This document shows, piece by piece, positions 9,598 through 16,951 of a DNA stretch of 40,255 bases (position 1 is the first letter of the stretch; the number at the start of each line of letters is the position of its first letter). The notes below the pieces were generated by a model. It searched no databases. It worked only from the letters and a program-made list of their open reading frames with translations, and was not told the origin of the DNA. The DNA lies in NCBI GenBank assembly GCA_016191245.1, contig JACPOY010000011.1:1-40255 (forward strand). The letters run 5' to 3'. A program made the translations under genes and the position numbers. The stretch is from Gammaproteobacteria bacterium (GTDB lineage: Bacteria; Pseudomonadota; Gammaproteobacteria; Berkiellales; Berkiellaceae).

Positions 9598-10469
9598 AGA
9601 CCGTAAATTTCCCCTTAGTAAGGCCCTTTCTAAAATGGCCTGGTGGCAAATATCGTTTGGTATCAACATTAAAATCTTATCTTGGGAATGAATCTTGTTT
9701 GGTGGAACCTTTTGTTGGCGCAGGGGCATTGTTCTTAAATACGCAACATACCCGAGTGGTTGTCAATGATGTGAATACAGATTTAATTAACCTGTTTTGT
9801 CAATTGCAAAATAACAGTCTCAATTTAACGAAAGAAGCCAAAAAGCTTTTTGTGACAAAAAATAATCAGGCCAAAGTCTATTACCGTTTTCGTGAAAGGT
9901 TTAATGACAGTCAAGACTTATGGGAACGTGCATTATTATTTTTATTCCTGAATCGTCATGGCTACAATGGATTATGTCGCTATAACGCCAAAGGTTTTTA
10001 TAACGTGCCCTTTGGAGCTTATAAACGCCCTTATTTTCCTGAATATGAAATGCAGGCTTTTTCAAAGCGCGCACAACATGTGACTTTTCATTGCCAAGAT
10101 TATGCAGACTTGCTTAATCAGCTTTTACAATCGCCAAAGCTTGAGAAGATGACAATTTATTGCGATCCCCCATATGCTCCATTGAGTGAAACCGCCAATT
10201 TTACGGGCTATGCAGCAAAACGTTTTACATTAGAAGATCAAAAACGTTTAGCACAATTGGCTAAAGCATTAGCCAAGAAAGGGGCAAAGGTGTTGATCAG
10301 TAATCATGACACACCTTTTACCAGAGAAATTTATCGCGGAGCGCGCTGTCAGGAAATCGAGGTCAGTCGCACCATTAGCTGCAAAACCCACACTCGTAAC
10401 AAAGTCTCAGAAATTATTGCGTGCTTTTCGCCCGCTGTTTCTCGTTCTTCAAAGCGCCAGAAGGTGTAG
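9594..10469 (+). CDS. dam: DNA adenine methyltransferase (Dam, GATC)
   Basis: The product is an alpha-class N6-adenine methyltransferase of about 291 residues. The N-terminus has RPFLKWPGGKYRL and the SAM-binding loop VEPFVGAGALFLN; the catalytic motif is IYCDPPYAP. Specificity for GATC is inferred from overall resemblance to E. coli Dam (FNRHGYNGLCRYN segment). It starts with GTG overlapping the yqjG stop, an unusual pairing for dam. Its last 56 bases overlap the convergent dsbA gene. There is no cognate restriction endonuclease beside it, consistent with an orphan Dam. Confidence 0.9.
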   Translation: MKTVNFPLVRPFLKWPGGKYRLVSTLKSYLGNESCLVEPFVGAGALFLNTQHTRVVVNDVNTDLINLFCQLQNNSLNLTKEAKKLFVTKNNQAKVYYRFRERFNDSQDLWERALLFLFLNRHGYNGLCRYNAKGFYNVPFGAYKRPYFPEYEMQAFSKRAQHVTFHCQDYADLLNQLLQSPKLEKMTIYCDPPYAPLSETANFTGYAAKRFTLEDQKRLAQLAKALAKKGAKVLISNHDTPFTREIYRGARCQEIEVSRTISCKTHTRNKVSEIIACFSPAVSRSSKRQKV

Positions 10470-11142
10470 CAACCAAAGACTTATTTTGCATTTCGACTAA
10501 TTCTGTAACTACTTTCACCACATTGTCTTCGCTACCAGCCAAACGTACGGCTGTCATGTAAACTCCTTTGGGGCCTTGGACAACAATGATTGGAATAGAG
10601 GTCACTTTATATGCACGTGAAATGGAATTGGCCCATTTTTGTTTTCGAGTCACATCGAATGAATTAAATGTTTCGGTAAATGCTTTCTCTGGGATCCCTG
10701 CACCAATAAAAAATTGTTTTAGGGTATCTTCTCCGGTATTACTGATCCGTTCTGTTTGTACCGCATCAAAGAAAGCAGAATGCACTTTATCGATTGCTTT
10801 CAAATCCACTAACATATAGTAAGACTTGGTTAGATTGCCCCAGGTAGGATGAAATTCAACAGGCACTCGTTGGAATTCAATATTAGGATCGGTTTTGCGC
10901 CATTTTTCCATGTAAGGATCAAGTTTAAAGCACCAATGACAGCCATAACTAAAAAATTCTAACACCTGTACTTTGCCTGGTGTTTGATTCATCAGCTCTT
11001 TTACAGCTTCATTCTCAACCACGTCTTTTGGCATTTTTTGATAATGCTTACCTTCAATAAATTCACCGGCATTGGCCAAAGATGCTATCGCCAAACCTAA
11101 AAAAAGTACTCCAGTAAAGAGAACATTCTTGAGATTTTTCAT
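10414..11142 (-). CDS. dsbA: Thiol:disulfide interchange protein DsbA
   Basis: The 242-residue product has a signal peptide (~1-25, ending SLANA) and a DsbA thioredoxin/helical fold. The active site is C68-H-W-C71 (FFSYGCHWCF), not the CPHC of E. coli, which would alter its redox potential. A cis-Pro loop reads TSIPI. A basic C-terminal tail of about 20 residues (ends KNEKQRAKSTQ) exceeds the usual fold and falls in the region overlapping dam. The gene lies 9 bases after cytochrome c4 and is probably cotranscribed with it. Confidence 0.9.
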   Translation of the reverse strand: MKNLKNVLFTGVLFLGLAIASLANAGEFIEGKHYQKMPKDVVENEAVKELMNQTPGKVQVLEFFSYGCHWCFKLDPYMEKWRKTDPNIEFQRVPVEFHPTWGNLTKSYYMLVDLKAIDKVHSAFFDAVQTERISNTGEDTLKQFFIGAGIPEKAFTETFNSFDVTRKQKWANSISRAYKVTSIPIIVVQGPKGVYMTAVRLAGSEDNVVKVVTELVEMQNKSLVATPSGALKNEKQRAKSTQ

Positions 11143-11151
11143 GTTAAATCC

Positions 11152-11988
11152 TTATCTCAATCCTTCAATATAACTGCTGACCGCTTTAATTTCATCATCA
11201 CTTAAACGATGACTAATGCTTTCCATCATTTCATTCGGGCTATTTTTGCGTTTACCATCACGAAATGCATGCAATTGCAGATCGATGTAGGTTGCATGTT
11301 GTCCGCTCAATTTAGGGTATTTCGCAGCTTCATTACCAAGCCCTTCTGGTCCATGACAAGCAAGACAAGCTGTCACACCGGTTTTCACATTACCGCCGCG
11401 ATAAATTCTTTGTCCTACTTCTACTAAAGCACTATTGGCTTTACCAAGAGTTTGTTTTTCACTGGCGTAGTAAGCGGCTAAATCAGCGATATCTTGATCA
11501 CTTAAGTTGGCGACCATGCCATACATAGAAGGTTCATAACGAGGACCTTTCTCACCTAAACGAAATTCTCTTAGTTGTTTAACCAGGTAATTTTCATATT
11601 GGCCAGCAATTTTTGGCCAATTAGGTACGGTACTATTACCATCTGGTCCATGACATGCCACACAAGTTTGGGTTTTGCCTTTACCAGCTTCAATATTGCC
11701 AACTAATTGCGGGCCATCTGCTGGTGGTGGTGCGGCTGGTTGTTCTGCAGGTTTTGTAGCCTCAGCATTAGCATCTTTTGCCGCTTCTTCAGACTTGGTT
11801 GGCGCTGCGCCTGCCTCTTTTGGTGTTTCTTTGGAAGTATCTTTTGCTGCATCTTGGGGTTTAGCATCAGCCTCACTCTTTACGGCTGTTTCATCGGCCT
11901 TAGCTGCGGATTTACCCGCATCTGCCATGCTTAAACCAGGATTTACTATCAAACATAATAAGAATAAGAGTGATAAGCGGCTTTTCAT
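11152..11988 (-). CDS. Diheme cytochrome c4 with long Ala/Lys/Glu/Pro linker
   Basis: Two class I heme domains in tandem have CVACHGPDGN and CLACHGPEGL, each followed by family segments (YLVKQLREFRLGEK.GPRYEPSMYGM; YIDLQLHAFRDGKRKNSPNEMM). Cytochrome c4 is a periplasmic donor to cbb3-type oxidases. Between signal peptide and first heme lies an unusual ~70-residue stretch of A, K, E, P and T, which makes the protein 278 residues rather than the usual ~200. I chose the ATG at 11988; a TTG at 12003 would add five residues. It precedes dsbA in an apparent operon. Confidence 0.9.
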   Translation of the reverse strand: MKSRLSLLFLLCLIVNPGLSMADAGKSAAKADETAVKSEADAKPQDAAKDTSKETPKEAGAAPTKSEEAAKDANAEATKPAEQPAAPPPADGPQLVGNIEAGKGKTQTCVACHGPDGNSTVPNWPKIAGQYENYLVKQLREFRLGEKGPRYEPSMYGMVANLSDQDIADLAAYYASEKQTLGKANSALVEVGQRIYRGGNVKTGVTACLACHGPEGLGNEAAKYPKLSGQHATYIDLQLHAFRDGKRKNSPNEMMESISHRLSDDEIKAVSSYIEGLR

Positions 11989-12003
11989 CTTTATAAATTC
12001 CAA

Positions 12004-12189
12004 TTTTTCATTTCATCATGCGGCATGGGGCGAAAAGTACTTTATATTGCTAGTGTCTACTTGCTAACCCATGGTAAGATAACCGTAGCTAAAAAGAATG
12101 CCAACTTATACCAACAACCATAGAGGATGGTCAATAACGTCCTGTAGGTTGATTTACTAGCATAATTTTAAAATAAAGTGGTGCCCAAG
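12004..12189. other. Divergent promoter region between cytochrome c4 and engB
   Basis: This spacer must carry the promoters of both divergent genes. I see no convincing pair of -35/-10 boxes or operator, and no small gene. Confidence 0.3.
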
Positions 12190-12846
12190 ATGGCAGATCT
12201 CAATAACCCCGCCCTAAAGCACTTCAACTTTTCACAAATTGAGTTTATCAAGAGTGCCCCATCACTATCCCAAAGTCCAGCTGACATCGGGATTGAAGTG
12301 GCATTTGTTGGTCGCTCTAATTCGGGAAAATCGAGTGCTATTAATGCAATTGCCGGTAGAGACAAACTGGCCCGTACCAGTAAAACACCTGGCCGTACCC
12401 AATTGATTAATTTTTTTAGAATTGATGATGACAGGCGCTTGGTGGATTTACCTGGTTATGGTTTTGCTAAAGTGCCACACAAAGTGCAAAAGCAATTAGA
12501 AAATATTTTGAATACCTATTTAGGTCAGCGTCATTGTTTACAAGGCTTGGTGTTATTAATGGATATCAGACATCCTTTAACCAAGCCCGATAAAACGCTT
12601 ATCGATTTTGCCAATCAAATTGAATTACCCGTGCACATCCTACTCACCAAATGTGACAAGCTCTCACGAGGAGCAAGCCAAAGCGTCTTATTAGAAACAC
12701 GGCGCGCATTAAGTGCTTACTCGCGGATTTCGGTACAAACCTTCTCCGCCATGCATCGCTTTGGGATTGAAGAAGTTCATGCCAAATTAGATGATTGGTT
12801 TAACTTCGATGATGGCGAAGGCGCCTCGAATCGTGTGTTTACTTAA
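12190..12846 (+). CDS. engB: Ribosome biogenesis GTPase EngB (YihA/YsxC)
   Basis: The ~218-residue GTPase has G1 GRSNSGKSS, a G2 region TSKTPGRTQLINFF, G3 DLPGYGFAKV, G4 TKCD and G5 SA (FSAMHRFG). EngB helps mature the 50S ribosomal subunit. The ATG at 12190 gives the expected N-terminus; two tandem GTG codons at 12178 and 12181 are in frame and could add 3-4 residues. No strong ribosome site precedes any of these starts. Confidence 0.92.
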   Translation: MADLNNPALKHFNFSQIEFIKSAPSLSQSPADIGIEVAFVGRSNSGKSSAINAIAGRDKLARTSKTPGRTQLINFFRIDDDRRLVDLPGYGFAKVPHKVQKQLENILNTYLGQRHCLQGLVLLMDIRHPLTKPDKTLIDFANQIELPVHILLTKCDKLSRGASQSVLLETRRALSAYSRISVQTFSAMHRFGIEEVHAKLDDWFNFDDGEGASNRVFT

Positions 12847-12944
12847 ATTGCCTCACGACCCGGCGAACGGAGTAAGCAAGGGATGTTCTGATGCAAATAC
12901 ACATAAAAACATGAAAAAATATTAAAATAATTAAGTTAGATAGC

Positions 12945-12972
12945 TTGACTGGTAGCAAAAACCTGATAGAAT
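12945..12972 (+). promoter_or_regulatory. Sigma70-type promoter of sRNA copy 1
   Basis: TTGACT (12945-12950) and TAGAAT (12967-12972) are separated by 16 bases. Each box matches consensus in five of six positions, and a TGA lies just before the -10. Transcription would begin near 12979. Confidence 0.7.
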
Positions 12973-12978
12973 GCATTC

Positions 12979-13068
12979 ATGAACTGAAGACAAACATTAC
13001 CTCTCAAGCAAATTAAGTTTTCAAATCTAAAGCCCAGCACAGTCCTCTCCTGTGCTGGGCTTTCTTTT
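12979..13068 (+). ncRNA. Candidate ~90-nt small RNA, copy 1
   Basis: A sigma70-like promoter is followed by ~50 bases without a coding frame and then a strong intrinsic terminator (13029-13067: 14-bp stem aaagcccagcacag, loop tcctctc, then ctttt). Two CU-rich stretches (acctctc near 13000 and the terminator loop tcctctc) could pair with Shine-Dalgarno sequences. I do not recognise a known RNA family. The near-identical second copy at 14256 supports a real transcript. Identity and role are inferred. Confidence 0.65.
13029..13067 (+). terminator. Intrinsic terminator of sRNA copy 1
   Basis: A perfect 14-bp stem (aaagcccagcacag / ctgtgctgggcttt) with a 7-base loop is followed by ctttt. Confidence 0.85.
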
Positions 13069-13169
13069 ATGGGTTTCAATTCACTTGGTTAGCAATCATG
13101 GATGTAATAAAATGCCCGCACCATTACATCATTCCTCTTGTTTCTTTTGCCACCTTTTTGGGATCTAAC

Positions 13170-14033
13170 ATGAGTAAAGCGCTAATTGTCTATGGATATT
13201 ACGATGAAGACGATCATTATGGTGCGATTTTAAAAACCATAAAAGAAGAATTAATGCGTAGTGGCATTAATAAGATCGACGTCATTAATACTTTTGCTTT
13301 CACCAAAAAACATCTTGGCAATAATAAGCAAGATTTTAGTGCATCTACCGCTGACTGGTTTAGAGGCCATCGAACTGTCGAAAATGAAGCTCTCATTAAA
13401 GAAGACCAAGATAAAGTGCTTAATGCTACGCATATTATTTTCGCCTATCCTATTTGGTGGGAATCTTTGCCTCCCTTTATGATGACCTGGGTTTCAGAAG
13501 TATTTCGCTCGGTTTCATTTCGTGTTGATGGCGAAGGACGTCCCAATCCACGGTGGGGCGGCGATCATAAAGTGATGATTATTACGACAGCAGGTTTTAG
13601 CCAAGAAGTACGTCGAGAAAATTTTGAAAAATTGTTACCTTCACAAAATTTAGAATCACTTAAAGAGGAAGGTATAGTTCAAACCGATAAATTGATCACT
13701 TTGGCGCAAACCTATCCTTTAGTGATGGCTTTAAATTATGCAGGCTTACAATTGACTAAACAATGTCATATTTGTGGCGTTGAAAAAGGCGATGAACCTA
13801 AAGTACTTTCTGCAGTAGAAGAAGGCGTGAAATCCTTTATCAAACCGGTTGTTGCTAAATCTGATGATAGCAAGCTTGATCTCATCGCGCTCTTAGAGCC
13901 GCAAAACTCTCTGTTGTTAAGTGGCGGACCCACCGATGAGCATTCACCGATCTTGCCAGCAACAGCGTTAACGACTTCTGATCAGGGGAAACCTCTAACA
14001 GTAGAGCAAAAGCAACGACCGTCTATGTTTTGA
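13170..14033 (+). CDS. Flavodoxin-fold NAD(P)H-dependent oxidoreductase (quinone reductase-like)
   Basis: The N-terminal ~200 residues follow the NAD(P)H:quinone reductase/MdaB family: strand MSKALIVYGYYDEDDHYGAI, then AYPIWWESLPPFMMTWVSEVF, the FMN/FAD-contacting segment, and later AGLQLTKQCHICGVEKGD. The last ~70 residues are a polar extension not expected in the family. I use ATG 13170 (GGGA upstream); an in-frame ATG at 13098 would add 24 residues with no better ribosome site. The gene sits between two copies of a small RNA and directly before a remnant of the downstream small gene. Confidence 0.8.
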   Translation: MSKALIVYGYYDEDDHYGAILKTIKEELMRSGINKIDVINTFAFTKKHLGNNKQDFSASTADWFRGHRTVENEALIKEDQDKVLNATHIIFAYPIWWESLPPFMMTWVSEVFRSVSFRVDGEGRPNPRWGGDHKVMIITTAGFSQEVRRENFEKLLPSQNLESLKEEGIVQTDKLITLAQTYPLVMALNYAGLQLTKQCHICGVEKGDEPKVLSAVEEGVKSFIKPVVAKSDDSKLDLIALLEPQNSLLLSGGPTDEHSPILPATALTTSDQGKPLTVEQKQRPSMF

Positions 14034-14035
14034 TA

Positions 14036-14082
14036 TCGTCGGTTATAAAACAAATACCGCTTTCGGAATTGACCGACGATAA
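14036..14082 (+). pseudogene. Remnant of the 3' end of a small-protein gene paralogue
   Basis: This stretch repeats the 3' end of the intact 14422-14682 gene: cggttataaaacaaatac is shared exactly, and translation gives GYKTNTAFGIDRR against GYKTNTTFRLGGR, both with a stop just after. A 12-base gap separates the shared flanks. Only the tail remains, immediately after the oxidoreductase stop. Confidence 0.7.
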
Positions 14083-14115
14083 AAAAAGCATGTTATTGTA
14101 AATCGATGCACCTCG

Positions 14116-14137
14116 CCCTTCTCCCAAGAGAGAAGGG
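14116..14137 (+). terminator. Hairpin after the oxidoreductase gene
   Basis: CCCTTCTC and GAGAAGGG pair around a 6-base loop and are followed by an A-run, not a T-run. It would terminate better on the minus strand, so its role as terminator of the upstream gene is uncertain. Confidence 0.4.
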
Positions 14138-14166
14138 AAAAAATCATTCTAAGCTTGTGAAATTCC

Positions 14167-14344
14167 GATGCAAATACACTCAAAAAGATGTGAAAAACTA
14201 TAAAAAACTAAGGCAACTAGCTTGACTGGTAGTAAAAACCTGATAGAATGCATTCATGAACTGAAGACAAACATTACCTCTCAAGCAAATTAAGTTTTCA
14301 AGTCCAAAGCCCAGCACAGTCCTCTCCTGTTCTGGGCTTTTTTT
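14167..14344 (+). repeat. Direct repeat, copy 2 (sRNA unit with upstream region)
   Basis: This is the second copy of the 12890-13068 segment, in the same orientation and lying 1,277 bases downstream. It differs by scattered substitutions, including one in the terminator stem. Confidence 0.9.
14222..14249 (+). promoter_or_regulatory. Sigma70-type promoter of sRNA copy 2
   Basis: TTGACT (14222-14227) and TAGAAT (14244-14249) keep the same 16-base spacing as in copy 1. Confidence 0.7.
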
Positions 14345-14345
14345 A
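14256..14345 (+). ncRNA. Candidate ~90-nt small RNA, copy 2
   Basis: The body is nearly identical to copy 1, and the CU-rich segments are conserved. The terminator stem (14306-14340) carries one G-to-T change giving a C-U mismatch, but the following T-tract is longer (seven Ts), so termination should still work. Whether read-through reaches the small gene at 14422 is unknown. Confidence 0.65.
14306..14345 (+). terminator. Intrinsic terminator of sRNA copy 2
   Basis: The stem aaagcccagcacag / ctgttctgggcttt has a tcctctc loop and is followed by a run of Ts. Confidence 0.8.
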
Positions 14346-14421
14346 TGTCAACAATGCTCTTTTAGAATTCCTCATTCTTTCCTATACTGTCGCCCTTTCA
14401 ACTTCTACAAGGAATTGTGTC

Positions 14422-14682
14422 ATGGCTATCGATTTATTAGATCAATTACTCAATGGTGTTGTACGTCCTGTCGTTGACACCGTGAGCAACCTTGCAATCA
14501 ACACTGCCTATACGGCGAAAGAGCATCCTGTGGCTTGCGCTGCTCTTGTTGGCTTGGGTGCCTATGCTTTTCATCGCGGCTGGTTGAAAGTGGATAGAAA
14601 TAGACTTCACATTAATGTGAATATCGATAATTGTGTTTTCGGTTATAAAACAAATACAACTTTCAGATTGGGTGGTCGATAA
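14422..14682 (+). CDS. Small hypothetical protein with one hydrophobic segment
   Basis: AAGGA lies 8 bases before the ATG. The 86-residue product has an amphipathic N-terminal half, a short hydrophobic stretch (HPVACAALVGLGAYAF, residues ~35-50) and a hydrophilic C-terminus ending FRLGGR. I recognise no family. A strong terminator follows, and a remnant of a second copy of its 3' end lies at 14036, so the gene belonged to a duplicated unit with the upstream small RNA. Confidence 0.65.
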   Translation: MAIDLLDQLLNGVVRPVVDTVSNLAINTAYTAKEHPVACAALVGLGAYAFHRGWLKVDRNRLHINVNIDNCVFGYKTNTTFRLGGR

Positions 14683-14694
14683 GCGTCATTATAC

Positions 14695-14730
14695 CGCGAG
14701 CTAATTCTTAGCTCGCGTTTTCTTTATTTC
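14695..14730 (+). terminator. Intrinsic terminator of the small-protein gene
   Basis: A perfect 10-bp stem (CGCGAGCTAA / TTAGCTCGCG) with loop TTC is followed by ttttctttatttc. Confidence 0.85.
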
Positions 14731-14854
14731 TTCTTAGCCAAACCTTGGTTTGCTCTGATATTTACCTTATAGTCCCATATAAGTTGTACTTGCAAGAATG
14801 TGTATAACCGCGCTTTGACATCATTACTAGATCTAAGGCATACCATCAATTTCT

Positions 14855-16030
14855 ATGTTTAAATTTATCACCGTGACATTACTTCTTATTCTGTATGGCG
14901 CAGAAATCGATATTTTTATCCCTAGCTTTCCAGAGCTACAGGAAGTGTTTCATCTCACGCCTTTTTTAGTCCAACAAACCTTAAGTCTTAACCTTATTGC
15001 ATACTGTGTCTTTTGTTTGCTTACCGGTATATGGGGCGATCGTTTTAATCGTCGTACTATTATCTTGAGTAGTTTATTGATATTTCTGATCGGCAGTTTA
15101 GCTTGCGTATTTGCGAAGCACTATAGCATGTTGCTTATCGGTCGAGTATTGCAAGGCATTGGCATTGCGGCCCCCTCAACACTTGCCTGGGTAGTGTTAC
15201 TTGATGACTATCCACCGAATAAACAAGCCGGCGTGCTTGGCACATTAAGTGGCATTATGACTTTAGCAATATGTCTTGCACCTGTTGTTGGATGTTATGT
15301 TAATCTTTACTTTGATTGGCATGCGAACTTCGCCATTATCTGTGCAATAAGTGTACTTTGTCTTATTACCAGCTACATTGCCATTCCAAGTAAACCTGGC
15401 AACCCCGCTGTTTCAATTGCTATCAATGCATATAAGCCTTTATTAAAATCCGGTAAATTTATGACCATGGCTTTTGGCATATGTCTTATCAATGCTCCTT
15501 ATTGGATGTTTGTTGGTATGGCACCTATTTTATATATGGATGCCATGGGTGTTTCTTTAGAACACTTTGGTTTATATCAAGGTGCCAATTCACTTTTATT
15601 TGGCACGGTGAGTATCTTAAGCCCAAGTATTTTGAAAAGATTTGGCCATCAATTTTGCTTTCATATGGGCAAATGGGTTTGTTTTGTCAGCGCCATTATC
15701 ATATTAATAGTGGGAATTTTAAAAATAAGTAATCCCTTTGTGGTAACCGCTGCGGTTTTACTTTTTTCTTTTGGTGCGGTCTTTCCAGTCAATATTCTCT
15801 ATCCGATGAGCTTTGATTTTATTCCCAACAGCAAAGCAAAAGCATCTGCTTTAATTCAAGCCATGCGCTTGATTATCACAGCTGGAATGCTGGAGTTGGT
15901 AAGTTATTATTATCATGATAATTTCTTGTCAATTGCCATCGGGATGTTTACATGTTTAATCGTGGCGGTAATCCTATTGCAAGGGAATGGAAAACTAAGC
16001 GATCAGGCCGTTAACATAGCTGCGACTTAA
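14855..16030 (+). CDS. MFS transporter, Bcr/CflA-like (DHA1) efflux type
   Basis: The 391-residue protein has about 12 predicted membrane helices. Helix 1 carries the acidic and proline pattern of the Bcr/CflA group (EIDIFIPSFPELQ), loop 2-3 has GDRFNRRTIIL, and helix 4 starts GRVLQGIGIAAPS. Substrate is unknown. The 3' end lies inside a direct repeat (15986-16086), and a degenerate second copy of its last codons lies at 18939-18982 beside the lipase gene, on the far side of the mART/PDE module. The ribosome site is weak. Confidence 0.85.
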   Translation: MFKFITVTLLLILYGAEIDIFIPSFPELQEVFHLTPFLVQQTLSLNLIAYCVFCLLTGIWGDRFNRRTIILSSLLIFLIGSLACVFAKHYSMLLIGRVLQGIGIAAPSTLAWVVLLDDYPPNKQAGVLGTLSGIMTLAICLAPVVGCYVNLYFDWHANFAIICAISVLCLITSYIAIPSKPGNPAVSIAINAYKPLLKSGKFMTMAFGICLINAPYWMFVGMAPILYMDAMGVSLEHFGLYQGANSLLFGTVSILSPSILKRFGHQFCFHMGKWVCFVSAIIILIVGILKISNPFVVTAAVLLFSFGAVFPVNILYPMSFDFIPNSKAKASALIQAMRLIITAGMLELVSYYYHDNFLSIAIGMFTCLIVAVILLQGNGKLSDQAVNIAAT

Positions 16031-16086
16031 TCAATAATAGTATAATCATTAGGCATGCAGGCTAATGATTATACTTGTGTTCTATA
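15986..16086. repeat. Left direct repeat flanking the mART/PDE module
   Basis: The repeat contains the intact 3' end of the MFS gene and, after its stop, a degenerate copy of the 3' end of the DUF2235 lipase gene (minus strand). The mate is at 18939-19038. Over the first ~65 bases about eight positions differ. Confidence 0.85.
16031..16086 (-). pseudogene. Remnant of a DUF2235 gene 3' end
   Basis: On the minus strand this reads as a frameshifted and stop-containing version of the last ~19 codons of the lipase gene at 18979 (EH.NNYHPALPNDYTIVD): the bases encoding NDYTI and the stop are retained, but a TAG and a length change interrupt the frame. Confidence 0.65.
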
Positions 16087-16113
16087 TAATGCTCTTAATG
16101 TCCAACCAAAGAA

Positions 16114-16938
16114 CTAAACACTAAAATTTATTTTGGCTTTCTTCCCGCAATGTGGTCTTTTAACGCTATTTAGTCTTCTTAAACAATAATCAACGTTATG
16201 GCTACACCTTTCAAACAAATTGAAATTGAGCTTTCTTTTGTAAGGTCCATCTGGAATTCGATTTCCATTGGCTTGGATGAGTTTAGCTGCATAATCTACT
16301 AACTCGTCAACTCTTTCTTGAGGAAGATCTTTCTTCATTTCTTGAATAACGCTAACATCAAAATCACGCCATCGACGACAGCGAGCCAGATCTAAGCAAT
16401 GACAAATTCGAATGATGTCACCTTCAGCGCCATTTTCAGGGTTCGTATAATCTAATAAAATCCCATAGTATTTTTCTACTTCTTGTGGTGTTTTAAATAA
16501 ATGCATCATGTGCTTTAGACAATACTTTTTAAAAGCTTGAGCGCTGGCGAGGCGAAACTGGCCATAAATGTCAGGATTATCATGAAAACCCATTTCATTT
16601 TGTCTGCCGACAACGAAAAACAATAAAGCTACTTGCATTTTTTTCATTTCTTCATTGCTAAATTGGTAAACAGCAGGATGAGCTGAATAGTTTGCATAAA
16701 AATCCGCTACAACAGGAGCTAATTTAACACAACGCAAAGTATGTGTTAAATCATGATTTGGCCTATCAATTACCCGATTATTTTTAATTAATTTCGCCGC
16801 TTTTGGGAAAAGTTTGACGAAGGTAGGATCGTAAGGTTTGATTAAGTGGTTCAAAAAAACATGCTTCCTCACGGATTTTAAATCTCGGTTGAGCGCAAGC
16901 CTCGCTTGCGCTACTTTATGTTTATAATAATGTTGCAT
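16114..16938 (-). CDS. SidE-type phosphodiesterase (PDE) domain protein, stand-alone
   Basis: The 274-residue product is nearly all one domain resembling the SidE/DupA PDE domain. Motifs are RPNHDLTHTLR (H63, H67), FFVVGRQNEMGFHD (E116) and IIRICHCLDLARCRRWR (H181), numbering from the GTG at 16941. Legionella SdeA uses H277, E340 and H407; the spacings here (53 and 65) are close to its 63 and 67. In SidE proteins the domain cleaves ADP-ribosyl-ubiquitin and moves phosphoribosyl-ubiquitin to serine; as stand-alone DupA/DupB it removes the mark. GGAG lies 8 bases before the ATG and 5 before the GTG. The gene starts about 10 bases after the mART gene, as an operon. Motif assignment is from memory. 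Confidence 0.75.
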   Translation of the reverse strand: MQHYYKHKVAQARLALNRDLKSVRKHVFLNHLIKPYDPTFVKLFPKAAKLIKNNRVIDRPNHDLTHTLRCVKLAPVVADFYANYSAHPAVYQFSNEEMKKMQVALLFFVVGRQNEMGFHDNPDIYGQFRLASAQAFKKYCLKHMMHLFKTPQEVEKYYGILLDYTNPENGAEGDIIRICHCLDLARCRRWRDFDVSVIQEMKKDLPQERVDELVDYAAKLIQANGNRIPDGPYKRKLNFNLFERCSHNVDYCLRRLNSVKRPHCGKKAKINFSV

Positions 16939-16951
16939 CACTTATACTCCA

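Larger units (their letters stand above)
12890..13068 (+). repeat. Direct repeat, copy 1 (sRNA unit with upstream region)
   Basis: This ~180-bp segment recurs in the same orientation at 14167-14344. Both begin with gatgcaaatacac and end at a terminator. The stretch from TTGACT through the terminator stem is nearly identical in the two copies, while the AT-rich part upstream of -35 has diverged. Confidence 0.9.

Noticed and set aside
11675..12067. 130-codon plus-strand frame opposite cytochrome c4
   Set aside because: It is the antisense of the Ala/Lys/Glu-rich linker, whose codon bias keeps other frames open.
16114..16938. HD-domain phosphohydrolase
   Set aside because: His residues and the HCLDL motif could suggest HD, but the RPNH...RQNE...ICHCLDL order and spacing fit the SidE PDE better and no HD doublet metal pattern is present.
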